12,321 nucleotides of DNA from JBPBQZ01 sp050955105. GTDB lineage: Bacteria > Pseudomonadota > Gammaproteobacteria > Burkholderiales > Burkholderiaceae. Within the stretch, counting starts at the first letter, position 1, and each line of letters opens with the position of its first letter. The DNA is taken from the NCBI GenBank assembly GCA_050955105.1, contig JBPBQZ010000077.1, positions 1-12,321 of the forward strand, in the 5' to 3' direction. The notes beneath the pieces were generated by a model. The model made no database searches, was not told the origin of the DNA, and saw only the letters and a program-made list of their open reading frames with translations. The position numbers were made by a program, and so were the translations under genes. Below, in pieces: positions 1 to 7,806 of the stretch.

Positions 1-1
1 A

Positions 2-1315
2 ACCGTGATCCACGCCGACGACCGCTCGCAATACGATAGCTTCCGCGCCACGGTCTCTCAATACTTACCGGCGCAGGACGCCGTGCTGCAGGCCTCCGCC
101 ATCTCAAAAGCATCGGCGGTGGCGGCGCTGCTGCCCATGACGACATTTTGGGAAAACGGGCGCAGCACCTTGCGTGCGCTGATCGACGTCAATCATCAGC
201 ATGCGATCGAAGCCAGCAGCAGCATCCGCGCCGAAGTGCGCAGCGCCTTGATCGCCATCTCGGTCGCCTTGATCGTGATCGTCATCGTGGCGTTCTTCAC
301 CGGTTATTTCCTGTTGCATGCGGTCACCGGTCCGCTCGACCGGCTGGTCGAAGTGCTGCACGTGATGCGCAGCGGCGACTTGAGCCAGCGCCTGCCGCTG
401 CAGCGCACCGATGAATTCGGCAAGCTCGAAGCCGGTTTCAACCGCATGACCGACGAGCTCACCGCCTTGGTCGGCCAGGCGCAGAAATCTTCGGTACAAG
501 TCACGACCTCGGTGGCCGAGATCGCCGCCACCTCACGCGAACACCAGGCCACCGCCAGCGAAACCGCCGCCACCACCACCGAGATCGGCGCGACCTCGCG
601 AGAAATCTATGCGACGGCGCGCGACCTCGCGCAAACCATGAGCGAGGTGTCAGGGCTCGCCGAAGAATCCGCCACGCTTGCCGGCACTGGCCAATCGGGC
701 CTCACGCATATGGAAGAGACCATGCAGTCGGTGATGGACGCCGCGGGCTCGGTCAATGCCAAGTTGGCGATCCTCAGCGACAAGGCGTCGAATATCAACC
801 AGGTGATCTCCACCATTACCAAGGTGGCCGACCAGACCAATCTGTTGTCCTTGAACGCGGCGATCGAAGCGGAAAAGGCCGGCGAATATGGTCGCGGCTT
901 TGCGGTCGTGGCAATCGAGATTCGCCGGCTGGCCGACCAGACCGCGGTCGCTACCTATGACATCGAAGAGATGGTCAAGGAGATGCAGTCGGCGGTATCG
1001 GCCGGGGTGATGGGCATGGATAAGTTTTCTGAAGAAGTGCGGCGCGGCATGCTCGAAGTGCGCCACGTCGGTGCGCAGTTGTCGCAAGTGATTCAGCATG
1101 TGCAGGCGCTGGCGCCGCGCTTCATGATGGTCAACGACGGCATGCAGACGCAAGCCACCAATGCCGAGCAGATCACGCAGGCGCTGACGCAGCTTTCCGA
1201 GGCGGCGCAGCAGACCGTCGAGTCGCTGCACCAGTCGCGCCAGGCGATCGACGATCTCACGCATACGGCGAACGGTCTGCGCACCGGTGTGTCGCGCTTC
1301 AAGCTGGTCGAGTGA
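2..1315 (+). CDS. wspA: WspA, membrane methyl-accepting receptor of the Wsp system (5' partial)
   Basis: This is the receptor that senses surface contact or envelope stress in the known Wsp system and activates the WspE kinase. The reading frame runs into the left edge, so the N-terminus is missing. The GTG at 5 is an internal Val codon, and about 100 residues are absent if the protein has the usual ~540. Counting from that Val: the end of the ligand-binding helical bundle (1-80), one transmembrane helix (about 83-107), a HAMP domain (about 107-158) and a cytoplasmic signalling coiled coil to 436. The hairpin tip (about 268-330) reads VADQTNLLSLNAAIEAEKAG, followed by EYGRGFAVVA and RRLADQTAVATYDIE. 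I recognise this as the WspA variant rather than the standard chemotaxis sequence (EAARAGEQGRGF, LAERS). The C-terminus ends RFKLVE, with no NWETF-type CheR-docking pentapeptide. The stop overlaps the wspB ATG. Family assignment is strong; the stimulus is inferred from homologues. Confidence 0.95.
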   Translation, partial: TVIHADDRSQYDSFRATVSQYLPAQDAVLQASAISKASAVAALLPMTTFWENGRSTLRALIDVNHQHAIEASSSIRAEVRSALIAISVALIVIVIVAFFTGYFLLHAVTGPLDRLVEVLHVMRSGDLSQRLPLQRTDEFGKLEAGFNRMTDELTALVGQAQKSSVQVTTSVAEIAATSREHQATASETAATTTEIGATSREIYATARDLAQTMSEVSGLAEESATLAGTGQSGLTHMEETMQSVMDAAGSVNAKLAILSDKASNINQVISTITKVADQTNLLSLNAAIEAEKAGEYGRGFAVVAIEIRRLADQTAVATYDIEEMVKEMQSAVSAGVMGMDKFSEEVRRGMLEVRHVGAQLSQVIQHVQALAPRFMMVNDGMQTQATNAEQITQALTQLSEAAQQTVESLHQSRQAIDDLTHTANGLRTGVSRFKLVE

Positions 1316-1938
1316 TGAGCGCGGGCCCCGACGAGCGAGCACCAAAAGTGCTCGGCGCCTCTGGCAATAGCGCTAACACGGTCGTGCAGCCGTTTGGTCA
1401 GCGCTTGTCCACGCATGCCGAGGCCGGCATGCTGTTTTTGAGATTCGAAATCGATGGCGATGCCTACGCGCTGGACGCCAGGCAGATTGCCGAGGTCTTG
1501 CCGCTGCAGCCCTTGAAGGCACTGCCGGCCGCGCCGGGATGGGTCGCCGGCTTGCTCGCCTATCACGGCGTGCCGGTACCGGTGGTCGACGTGTCGGCAC
1601 TGAGCACCGGACATGCGGCAGTGTGGCGCATTTCGACGCGACTGGTGCTGGTCAATTACCGACCAGCCGCGGGCGGCCGGCGCCTGTTGGGGCTGATCCT
1701 CGAACGCGCTGCCACCGTGGTGCGCTATGCACCTGGTGCCTTTGTCGACAGCGGCGTGCGCACGCCGCACGCGCGCTTCCTGGGTCCGGTCGCAGTCGAT
1801 CATGCGATTGATCAGACGATGACCGAAGCCAGTGCCGCGACCACCGGCGACGCGCGCCTCATCCAGCGCATCGATGTCGATGAACTGCTCGGCGACACCG
1901 TACGCGAACTGCTGTTCGCCGCCACGCTGGATCGATGA
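1315..1938 (+). CDS. wspB: WspB, CheW-type coupling protein
   Basis: This 207-residue CheW-domain scaffold couples the receptor WspA to the kinase WspE at the inner membrane. An unstructured N-terminal stretch of about 37 residues is followed by the CheW fold (about 39-200), recognisable from LFLRFEIDGDAYALDARQIAEVL-like strands near 40-62 and the VPVPVVDVSAL segment at 86-96. The canonical CheW turn NLRG before that segment is AYHG here (82-85), so the conserved Arg is lost. The start is taken as ATG 1315, whose A is the last base of the wspA stop (TGATG). A GTG at 1312 is in frame one codon earlier and cannot be excluded. No strong ribosome site is visible, so translational coupling to wspA is likely. 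Its 3' end overlaps wspC by ATGA. The position between a WspA-type receptor and a CheR-TPR gene makes WspB the best name. Confidence 0.9.
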   Translation: MSAGPDERAPKVLGASGNSANTVVQPFGQRLSTHAEAGMLFLRFEIDGDAYALDARQIAEVLPLQPLKALPAAPGWVAGLLAYHGVPVPVVDVSALSTGHAAVWRISTRLVLVNYRPAAGGRRLLGLILERAATVVRYAPGAFVDSGVRTPHARFLGPVAVDHAIDQTMTEASAATTGDARLIQRIDVDELLGDTVRELLFAATLDR

Positions 1939-3404
1939 CCATGTCGCCAGCCGCCTCCTTCAAGGTCGAGCGCTTCGCCAAATGGCTGACTGAGATGATC
2001 GGTCTCGACCCGGCTTCGCTGGGCAGCAATGCCATTGAGCACGCGGTGCGAAGCTGTGCGGATGGGCAAACGCCGGATGAGTATTGGCGTCGTCTGAGCG
2101 CCGATCCGCATGAGCAGCAGCGGCTGATCGATACCGTGATCGTGCCGGAGACCTGGTTTTTTCGGGATGCCGAAGCCTTCGCGGCGCTCACGCGCACGGC
2201 CGTCGCCAAGTTGGCCGCCGCACCGACGCGGCGCTTGCGTGTATTGAGCTTGCCTTGTTCGACCGGCGAAGAGCCCTACTCCGCGGCAATTGCGCTGCTG
2301 GATGCCGGCGTCGACCCGCGACGCTTCACGATCGACGCCGCCGACATCAGCGTGACTTCGATCGCCGCAGCGCGCCGCGCCGTGTATGGGCGCAATGCGT
2401 TCCGACGCAGCAATACCGCGCAGCAAGCGTTGCAGCAACGCTATTTCGAGGAAGTGCCGGGCGGATTGCGGCCGGTGGACCTGGTGCGCGATACGGTGCG
2501 CCTGCGGCAGGCCAATCTGTTCGATCCCGCCAGCTTGCCGCCGGGCGGCTACGACTTCGTATTTTGCCGCAATGTGCTGATCTATTTCGATCGCGCGCGC
2601 CAAGCGCTGGCTTTGGAAACACTGAGCGGACTATTAGCCGACGACGCCTTGCTGTTCGTCGGTCCAGCGGAGAGTGGCATGATGCTGCGCGCTGGCTTTG
2701 CGCCCGAGAAAATTCCGCGTGCCTTTGCGTTTCGCCGGCACGCAGCGGGCACTGTCGCTGCCGGCGTCCCGCCTGCGTCCAGGCGAGTTTCGGCGCCAAA
2801 ACCTGCCGCCACCGCGATGCAGAACGCAGTGCGGCGCAATGCACAAACCGTTATGCGCAATGTCGGCGCGAAGCCGCCGACACAGCCGACACAGCCGATA
2901 GCCGGCCGGCTGCATGTCGTGCGCCGACCTGCCACGACTACCTCCGCTCGCCTCGTGAACCCGGGCGCAGCCAGCGCTACCGCCGCGCACACGGCCGCGC
3001 CTGCCGCCGCGACGGCAGCGACCGCGGCCAGAGCTACCGCGGCCACCGCCCCCATCAGCCAGTCCCCCAGCCTGAGCGAAGTCGCCCGCCTCGCCGATGC
3101 AGGCAAACTTGGCGATGCACAACGATTGCTCGACAACTACTTGAGCACGCAAGCGCCGTCCGCAGAGGCCTACTATCTAAGTGGCTTGATCGCCGATGCG
3201 GCCGACGCCGGTGCGGCGGCGCGCGAGGCCTACAAAAAAGCGGTATACCTGGAACCTGAGCATACTGGCGCGCTGGCGCATCTGGCCGCGCGGCTGGAAT
3301 TGGAAGGCGATCGCGAAGGCGCGCAAAGGCTGATGCGTCGCGTGGCCCGACTGGCCGGCAAAAGCGTCGCCGCAAGCAAGGGCAACAGCGGGGCGAAGCG
3401 ATGA
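1935..3404 (+). CDS. wspC: WspC, CheR-type receptor methyltransferase with C-terminal TPR region
   Basis: This 489-residue protein is predicted to transfer methyl groups from S-adenosylmethionine to glutamates of WspA, the adaptation step that raises kinase activity. The CheR catalytic region spans about 8-268. It contains the ETWFFRD motif (72-78), the SAM-binding PCSTGEEPYS segment (107-116), the acidic loop DAADIS (134-139) and the CRNVLIYFD motif (211-219). Residues about 270-375 are a low-complexity Ala/Pro/Thr/Arg linker containing a short 9-bp tandem repeat. The C-terminal part (about 378-475) forms two to three TPR-like helical pairs, with AEAYYLSGLIADAADAGAAA and the classical EAYKKAVYLEPEH helix end. 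This CheR-linker-TPR layout is that of WspC. The start ATG 1935 overlaps the wspB stop as ATGA; a second in-frame ATG lies at 1941. WspA has no docking pentapeptide, so recruitment by the TPR is plausible. Confidence 0.93.
   Translation: MTMSPAASFKVERFAKWLTEMIGLDPASLGSNAIEHAVRSCADGQTPDEYWRRLSADPHEQQRLIDTVIVPETWFFRDAEAFAALTRTAVAKLAAAPTRRLRVLSLPCSTGEEPYSAAIALLDAGVDPRRFTIDAADISVTSIAAARRAVYGRNAFRRSNTAQQALQQRYFEEVPGGLRPVDLVRDTVRLRQANLFDPASLPPGGYDFVFCRNVLIYFDRARQALALETLSGLLADDALLFVGPAESGMMLRAGFAPEKIPRAFAFRRHAAGTVAAGVPPASRRVSAPKPAATAMQNAVRRNAQTVMRNVGAKPPTQPTQPIAGRLHVVRRPATTTSARLVNPGAASATAAHTAAPAAATAATAARATAATAPISQSPSLSEVARLADAGKLGDAQRLLDNYLSTQAPSAEAYYLSGLIADAADAGAAAREAYKKAVYLEPEHTGALAHLAARLELEGDREGAQRLMRRVARLAGKSVAASKGNSGAKR
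2876..2898 (+). repeat. 9-bp tandem repeat in the WspC linker
   Basis: The unit GCCGACACA occurs at 2876-2884 and 2885-2893, followed by a partial GCCGA at 2894-2898. It is in frame and encodes the Pro-Thr-Gln-Pro-Thr-Gln-Pro stretch (about residues 315-321) of the WspC linker. A 9-bp in-frame unit can change copy number without breaking the gene. Confidence 0.6.
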
Positions 3405-3417
3405 AACAGGCAAATCT

Positions 3418-3423
3418 AGGAGA
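3418..3423 (+). promoter_or_regulatory. Ribosome binding site deciding the wspD TTG start
   Basis: AGGAGA lies 5 nt upstream of a TTG at 3429. An in-frame TAG at 3417-3419 overlaps this site and closes the wspD frame upstream, so the TTG is the first possible start in that frame. The next GTG in frame is at 3474 and shows no comparable site. Confidence 0.7.
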
Positions 3424-3428
3424 CGGGC

Positions 3429-4391
3429 TTGCCAGATAAGCAGCCAGCACCGACGGCACCGGCATTGCATCCAGTGTCGAGCCAAGCGCCGCACCCGGCT
3501 CAAGCGCCCGCGGTGGAGGCGACGGCAGCGGCCACGCACGTCAGCACGACCACGCTGGCCGATCGCCTGCGTATGGCCCAGGTTGCCGATTGCTGGAAGC
3601 GTATCGGCGTACGCGGCGATCGCAGTTGCCCGGTGCTGCGCGAAGTCATCCACTGCCGTAACTGCCCGGTGTTCGCCACGGCCGCCGCCGCGCTGCTTGA
3701 TCGCCCGCTGTCGGCTGATGACTTGGCCAGCGCGGCACAAGAGCGTGCGGCGGCAAACGCGAGCATCGGCTCGATCACCCGCACGGTAGCAGCGTCGAGG
3801 TCGACCGCCAACACCAACGTGATTGGAAGCGCCAGCGAATACGGTATCGCCAAGCAATCCTATCTGATCTTTTGCATCGAAGACGAATGGCTGGCATTCC
3901 CCACCGCTGAATTTCGGCAAGTGGCGGAACTGCGCGGCATGCATACGTTGCCGCATCGCCGCCACGAAGCCTTGCTCGGCCTTGTCAACGTACGCGGCGC
4001 CTTGACCTTGCTCATCGATCTTGCCAAGTTGCTCGGCATTCCGCGTGCGACGCAAAACAATGCCGAGGCACCGCCGCCGCATGCGGGCGTCGATGCCAGT
4101 GCCCAACAAACCGCTACGCGCGAACGCGAGGCTTGGGCTCGCCGGCTATTGGTGATTGGACGGAGCAGGCAGACCGCGGCATTTGCCGTACGCGCCGTCG
4201 GCGGTGTGCAGCGCGTGACGCAGGCCGAACTATTGCCGGTTCCCGCCACGATTCGCCAGGCGCGCCAGGCTGGTGGTGCGCCAGATGCCCGCGAGGCGTT
4301 CACGCGTGGCTTGATCTCGTGGCAGGGCCACAGCGTTGGCCTGCTCGATTCCGACGCGGTATTCGCCGCGCTCAGCCAGAGCCTGACATGA
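3429..4391 (+). CDS. wspD: WspD, second CheW-type coupling protein with a four-cysteine N-terminal motif
   Basis: This 320-residue coupler links the WspA receptor to the WspE kinase alongside WspB. A Pro/Ala-rich leader (1-45) is followed by a Cys-rich segment DCWKRIGVRGDRSCP...HCRNCP, with cysteines at 55, 67, 76 and 79. A spacer follows, then the CheW domain (about 143-315). The CheW domain keeps the coupling turn as NVRG (187-190) followed by LLIDLAKLLG, unlike WspB. From memory the Cys-rich segment is conserved in WspD proteins; its role is not known to me, and a structural metal site is one possibility. The start is TTG 3429 with AGGAGA 5 nt upstream, because an in-frame TAG at 3417 blocks any earlier start. 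The wspC stop is instead overlapped by an ATG (3401) that opens only a 12-codon frame. The stop of wspD overlaps the wspE ATG (ATGA). Confidence 0.92.
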   Translation: MPDKQPAPTAPALHPVSSQAPHPAQAPAVEATAAATHVSTTTLADRLRMAQVADCWKRIGVRGDRSCPVLREVIHCRNCPVFATAAAALLDRPLSADDLASAAQERAAANASIGSITRTVAASRSTANTNVIGSASEYGIAKQSYLIFCIEDEWLAFPTAEFRQVAELRGMHTLPHRRHEALLGLVNVRGALTLLIDLAKLLGIPRATQNNAEAPPPHAGVDASAQQTATREREAWARRLLVIGRSRQTAAFAVRAVGGVQRVTQAELLPVPATIRQARQAGGAPDAREAFTRGLISWQGHSVGLLDSDAVFAALSQSLT

Positions 4392-6739
4392 GTCAGGACA
4401 TGCCGCGCGATCGCGACCCACAAAACCGGCCAAGCGGCGGCGCGGTCGATCCATCGCAGATGTCGCTCGACGAGTTGTTTCGACTCGAAGCGCAAACGCA
4501 GGCGCAGGCTCTCAGCGACGGCTTGCTGATACTCGAGCGCACGCCCGACGATGCCGCCACGCTCGAGGCCTGCATGCGTGCCGCGCACTCGCTCAAAGGC
4601 GCGGCACGCATCGTCGGCGTGCCCACAGGCCTCGCCATCGCGCACGCTATGGAAGATAGCTTCGTCGCCGCGCAGCGTGGCGCGCTGCGGCTTACGCCGG
4701 CGCATATCGACATTCTGCTGCACGGCGTGGATTTGCTGACGCGGCTGGGCGGTGCCGAGCAGGCTGACGCGGCTGAAGCCGATCGCTTCGTGCAAAGGCT
4801 CAACACCAGCGCCCCCGTTCCGCCCGCGTCGCGCCGGGACGAACGGCGCATCGCACCGAACGACGCGCCCGCGCGCGCCGAAGCCACCGCCGGCCGCGCC
4901 GCCGCGGCAGTCGCCCCGAGTGGTTACGCTACGCCCGCCGCTTCCATCGGCCCGGCAACCGCCACGCCAGGCAACGAGCCGGAGCGCTCGCTACGCGTCA
5001 GCGCCGAGCGCCTCGACAGGCTGTTGCGCCGTGCCGGCGAGTCACTGGTGGAATCGCGCTGGCTACAGCCTTTCAGCGAATCGATGCGGCGCGTCAAGCG
5101 TTCACAGCGCGAAGTCTCGCGCAGTTTCGACGCCTTGGCCGTGCATCTGCGCGGTGAGCCGTCGGCGCCGCCCGACCCCGTCGTGCTGGCCGCGCTCGAC
5201 CAGTTGCGGCATGCGGTCGAACGCTCGGAGGGTCTGCTCAACGAACGTCTGGCCGAAGTCGACGTACACGAGCGCCGCACCAGCGCATTGGCTCAGCGCG
5301 TCTACGAAGAGGCACTGGCGTGCCGCATGCGGCCGTTCTCCGATAGCACCGGCGGCTATGCGCGCATGGTCAGAGACCTCGGCCGCGCGCTCGGCAAAGA
5401 CGTACAACTGGAGATCGTCGGCGCCGCCACGCCAGTGGACCGCGACATCCTCGATCTACTGGACGCGCCGCTCGGCCATCTGCTGCGCAACGCCGTGGAC
5501 CACGGCATCGAAAGCGCCGCCGCGCGCCAGGCAATCGGCAAGGGCGCCACTGGCCGCGTCACACTCGATGCGCGCCACCGCGCGGGCAAGCTGCTGATTA
5601 CGGTGGCCGACGACGGCGGCGGCATCGACCTCGAGCGCGTACGTCGCGCGGTGATCGAACGCGGCCTCGCCAGTACCACGACAGTGATGCAGTTGTCCGA
5701 GGCCGAGCTACTCGATTTCTTGCTGCTGCCCGGCTTCACCTTGAGCCAACGCGTGACTGACGTATCAGGACGTGGCGTAGGCCTCGATGCTGTGCACGAC
5801 ATGATCAAGCGCGTGCGCGGCAGCTTGCGCATCTCGCAATTGCGCGGACATGGCACGCGCTTCACCTTGGAATTGCCGCTGACGCGTTCGGTGGCACGCA
5901 GCCTGCTGGTGGAAATCGGTGGCGAACCGTATGCGTTGCCACTGGCCTCGGTGCAGCGGACTTATCGACTGGCGCCGCATGAAATCGCCTCGCTGGAAGG
6001 CCGCGAGCACTTCCTGCATGAAGGCAAACGACTAGGTCTGGTGGACGCGCGCCAAGTGTTCGGCGTGGCCGGTGGCCGCGTGCACGACGCGGCAGTGCAC
6101 GTGCTGGTGTTGGGCGATGCGCACGGCGATTACGGACTGGCGGTCGACAACTTCATCGGCGAGCGCATGCTGGTGGTGCATCCGCTCGACCCGCGCCTCG
6201 GCAAGATCAAGGACATCGCTGCCGGCAGCATCATGGAAAACGGCGATCCGGTGTTGATCGTCGATGTCGACGACCTGATCCGCTCGATCCAGCGACTGGC
6301 CGCCGATGGCCGCATCGAGCGCCTGGGCCGCAATGAAGCCGAGACCCGTGCTGGTGTGAGCGCGCGCCGCGTGTTGGTGGTCGAGGATTCACTCACGGTG
6401 CGCGAGCTCGAACGCAAGCTGCTTACCGCGCACGGCTACGAGGTGGTGATCGCGGTCGACGGCATGGATGGCTGGAACGCCGTGCGTTCAGGTCAATTCG
6501 ATTTGGTGGTCACCGACGTCGACATGCCGCGCATGGACGGCATCGAACTCGTGCAACTCATCAAGGGCGATACGCGTCTGGCGCGCTTGCCCGTGATGAT
6601 CGTCTCCTACAAAGATCGGCCAGAAGACCGACAGCGCGGGCTTGAAGCCGGCGCCGATTACTACTTGGCCAAAGCCAGTTTCCACGACGCGGCACTGCTC
6701 GACGCGGTGCGCGACTTGATCGGCGAGGCACGCGCATGA
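4388..6739 (+). CDS. wspE: WspE, hybrid CheA-type histidine kinase with C-terminal receiver
   Basis: This 783-residue cytoplasmic kinase autophosphorylates on its Hpt domain when driven by WspA, then passes phosphate to WspR and WspF. Domains in order: Hpt (about 25-140) with AAHSLKGAARIVG and phospho-acceptor His67; an Ala/Pro-rich linker (about 142-198); the dimerisation helices (about 200-310); and the ATPase domain with N box HLLRNAVDHG (364-373), G1 DDGGGID (408-414), G2 GRGVGLD (461-467) and GHGTRF (487-492). A CheW-like regulatory domain (about 503-640) follows, then a receiver (about 661-780) with acidic pair E666/D667, phospho-acceptor D710, Ser740 at the usual Thr/Ser position and Lys762. 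I see no separate P2 response-regulator docking domain. ATG 4388 overlaps the wspD stop. The open frame continues upstream to 4133, but that part lies inside wspD and is not needed. The receiver probably acts as a phosphate sink or relay; that is inferred. Confidence 0.95.
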   Translation: MSQDMPRDRDPQNRPSGGAVDPSQMSLDELFRLEAQTQAQALSDGLLILERTPDDAATLEACMRAAHSLKGAARIVGVPTGLAIAHAMEDSFVAAQRGALRLTPAHIDILLHGVDLLTRLGGAEQADAAEADRFVQRLNTSAPVPPASRRDERRIAPNDAPARAEATAGRAAAAVAPSGYATPAASIGPATATPGNEPERSLRVSAERLDRLLRRAGESLVESRWLQPFSESMRRVKRSQREVSRSFDALAVHLRGEPSAPPDPVVLAALDQLRHAVERSEGLLNERLAEVDVHERRTSALAQRVYEEALACRMRPFSDSTGGYARMVRDLGRALGKDVQLEIVGAATPVDRDILDLLDAPLGHLLRNAVDHGIESAAARQAIGKGATGRVTLDARHRAGKLLITVADDGGGIDLERVRRAVIERGLASTTTVMQLSEAELLDFLLLPGFTLSQRVTDVSGRGVGLDAVHDMIKRVRGSLRISQLRGHGTRFTLELPLTRSVARSLLVEIGGEPYALPLASVQRTYRLAPHEIASLEGREHFLHEGKRLGLVDARQVFGVAGGRVHDAAVHVLVLGDAHGDYGLAVDNFIGERMLVVHPLDPRLGKIKDIAAGSIMENGDPVLIVDVDDLIRSIQRLAADGRIERLGRNEAETRAGVSARRVLVVEDSLTVRELERKLLTAHGYEVVIAVDGMDGWNAVRSGQFDLVVTDVDMPRMDGIELVQLIKGDTRLARLPVMIVSYKDRPEDRQRGLEAGADYYLAKASFHDAALLDAVRDLIGEARA

Positions 6740-7755
6740 AAATCGGAATTGCCAATGATATGTCGCTGGCCGTGCAGGCGCTGCGGCGCGTGCTGGCGGC
6801 ACGCAGCGACTACCAGGTGTCATGGGTGGCGCAAGACGGCCGTGAAGCGATCGATTTTTGTCGCGCCGACTGTCCCGACCTGGTGTTGATGGACTTGATC
6901 ATGCCGAACGTCGATGGTGTCGAGGCGACGCGGCAGATCATGGCGCATTCGCCGTGCGCGATCTTGATCGTCACGGCCGACGTCGGCGCACAAGCGTCGC
7001 GCGTCTTCGACGCCATGGGGGCCGGTGCGCTCGACGCAGTCGATACACCGTATCTCGGCGCCGACGCCAACGATGCCTTGTGCGCGCTGGCGCTGCTGGA
7101 AAAAATCGACCGACTGGGCGGTATGGTGCGTGACGAGCGCGGCAGCGCGTCGCGTCAGGCACCGTTGCCCACACCGTCGCGCCGCCAGGCGACCGGCGCT
7201 GCGCCACTGCTGGCGATCGGCGCCTCGGCAGGCGGCCCGACCGCCATTGCGACGCTGCTGGCTGGTCTGCCAACTGATTTTGCCGGGCCGATCGTGATTG
7301 TGCAGCACGTCGACATGGCGTTTGCCGCGGGCATGGCCGACTGGCTCGACAGCCGTTCGGCCGTGCGCGTGCGGGTCGCGCGCGAGGGCGAAGCACTCGA
7401 ATCCGGCGTGGCGCTGCTGGCCGCCACCAACGACCATCTGCGATTTATTGACGACAAAATTCTCGGCTACACTGCCAGTCCGGAAGATGCGCTGTATCGA
7501 CCCTCGGTCGATGTTTTGTTTCGCAGTATCGTGACACATTGGCGCGGTCGCGCCATCGGCGTATTACTGACGGGCATGGGTCGCGACGGCGCGGAAGGGC
7601 TGCGCGCCATGCGTGACAAAGGTTTTTATACGATCGCGCAAGACGCGGCGACGAGCGCGGTATACGGCATGCCGAAAGCAGCCGCCGCACTCGACGCCGC
7701 AGTATCGATCCTTCCCCTGGATTCCATCGCAGTCGACATCACGCGCCACCTGTAG
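6736..7755 (+). CDS. wspF: WspF, CheB-type methylesterase response regulator
   Basis: This 339-residue protein removes methyl groups from WspA when phosphorylated and so resets the pathway. In Pseudomonas its loss locks WspR on and gives wrinkled, biofilm-forming colonies. The receiver (about 1-125) has the N7/D8 acidic pair, phospho-acceptor D53 in LMDLIMP and Thr80. Where most receivers carry Lys (TKP-like turn), this one has LDAVDTP (99-105); I recall the same turn in other WspF proteins. A linker (about 128-155) leads to the esterase domain, with the triad Ser164 (GASAGG), His191 (QHVD) and Asp284 (GMGRDG). The start ATG 6736 overlaps the wspE stop (ATGA) and has GAGG at 6725-6728 at 7-nt spacing. 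The triad and receiver aspartate are intact, so the gene is predicted active. Confidence 0.95.
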   Translation: MKIGIANDMSLAVQALRRVLAARSDYQVSWVAQDGREAIDFCRADCPDLVLMDLIMPNVDGVEATRQIMAHSPCAILIVTADVGAQASRVFDAMGAGALDAVDTPYLGADANDALCALALLEKIDRLGGMVRDERGSASRQAPLPTPSRRQATGAAPLLAIGASAGGPTAIATLLAGLPTDFAGPIVIVQHVDMAFAAGMADWLDSRSAVRVRVAREGEALESGVALLAATNDHLRFIDDKILGYTASPEDALYRPSVDVLFRSIVTHWRGRAIGVLLTGMGRDGAEGLRAMRDKGFYTIAQDAATSAVYGMPKAAAALDAAVSILPLDSIAVDITRHL

Positions 7756-7806
7756 GCGCCGTCTTCCCCATGCCGCCATCCAGCAGCGCGCGTGGGTGGA
7801 CGACTG

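Noticed and set aside
3401..3439. A frameshift disrupting wspC or wspD
   Set aside because: Both products are full length with complete domains. The mini-frame is short and a ribosome site with TTG explains wspD, so I treat it as an unusual start rather than a broken gene.
4133..4387. Upstream extension of the WspE frame
   Set aside because: It lies wholly inside wspD in another frame. ATG 4388 overlaps the wspD stop and begins directly before the Hpt domain.
3177..4795. Long antisense open frames (about 310 residues each at 3177-4109 and 3860-4795), and similar ones at 1812-2603 and 650-1345
   Set aside because: They lie opposite well-recognised wsp genes, have Arg/Gln/His-rich compositions with no family features, and are expected in GC-rich coding DNA.
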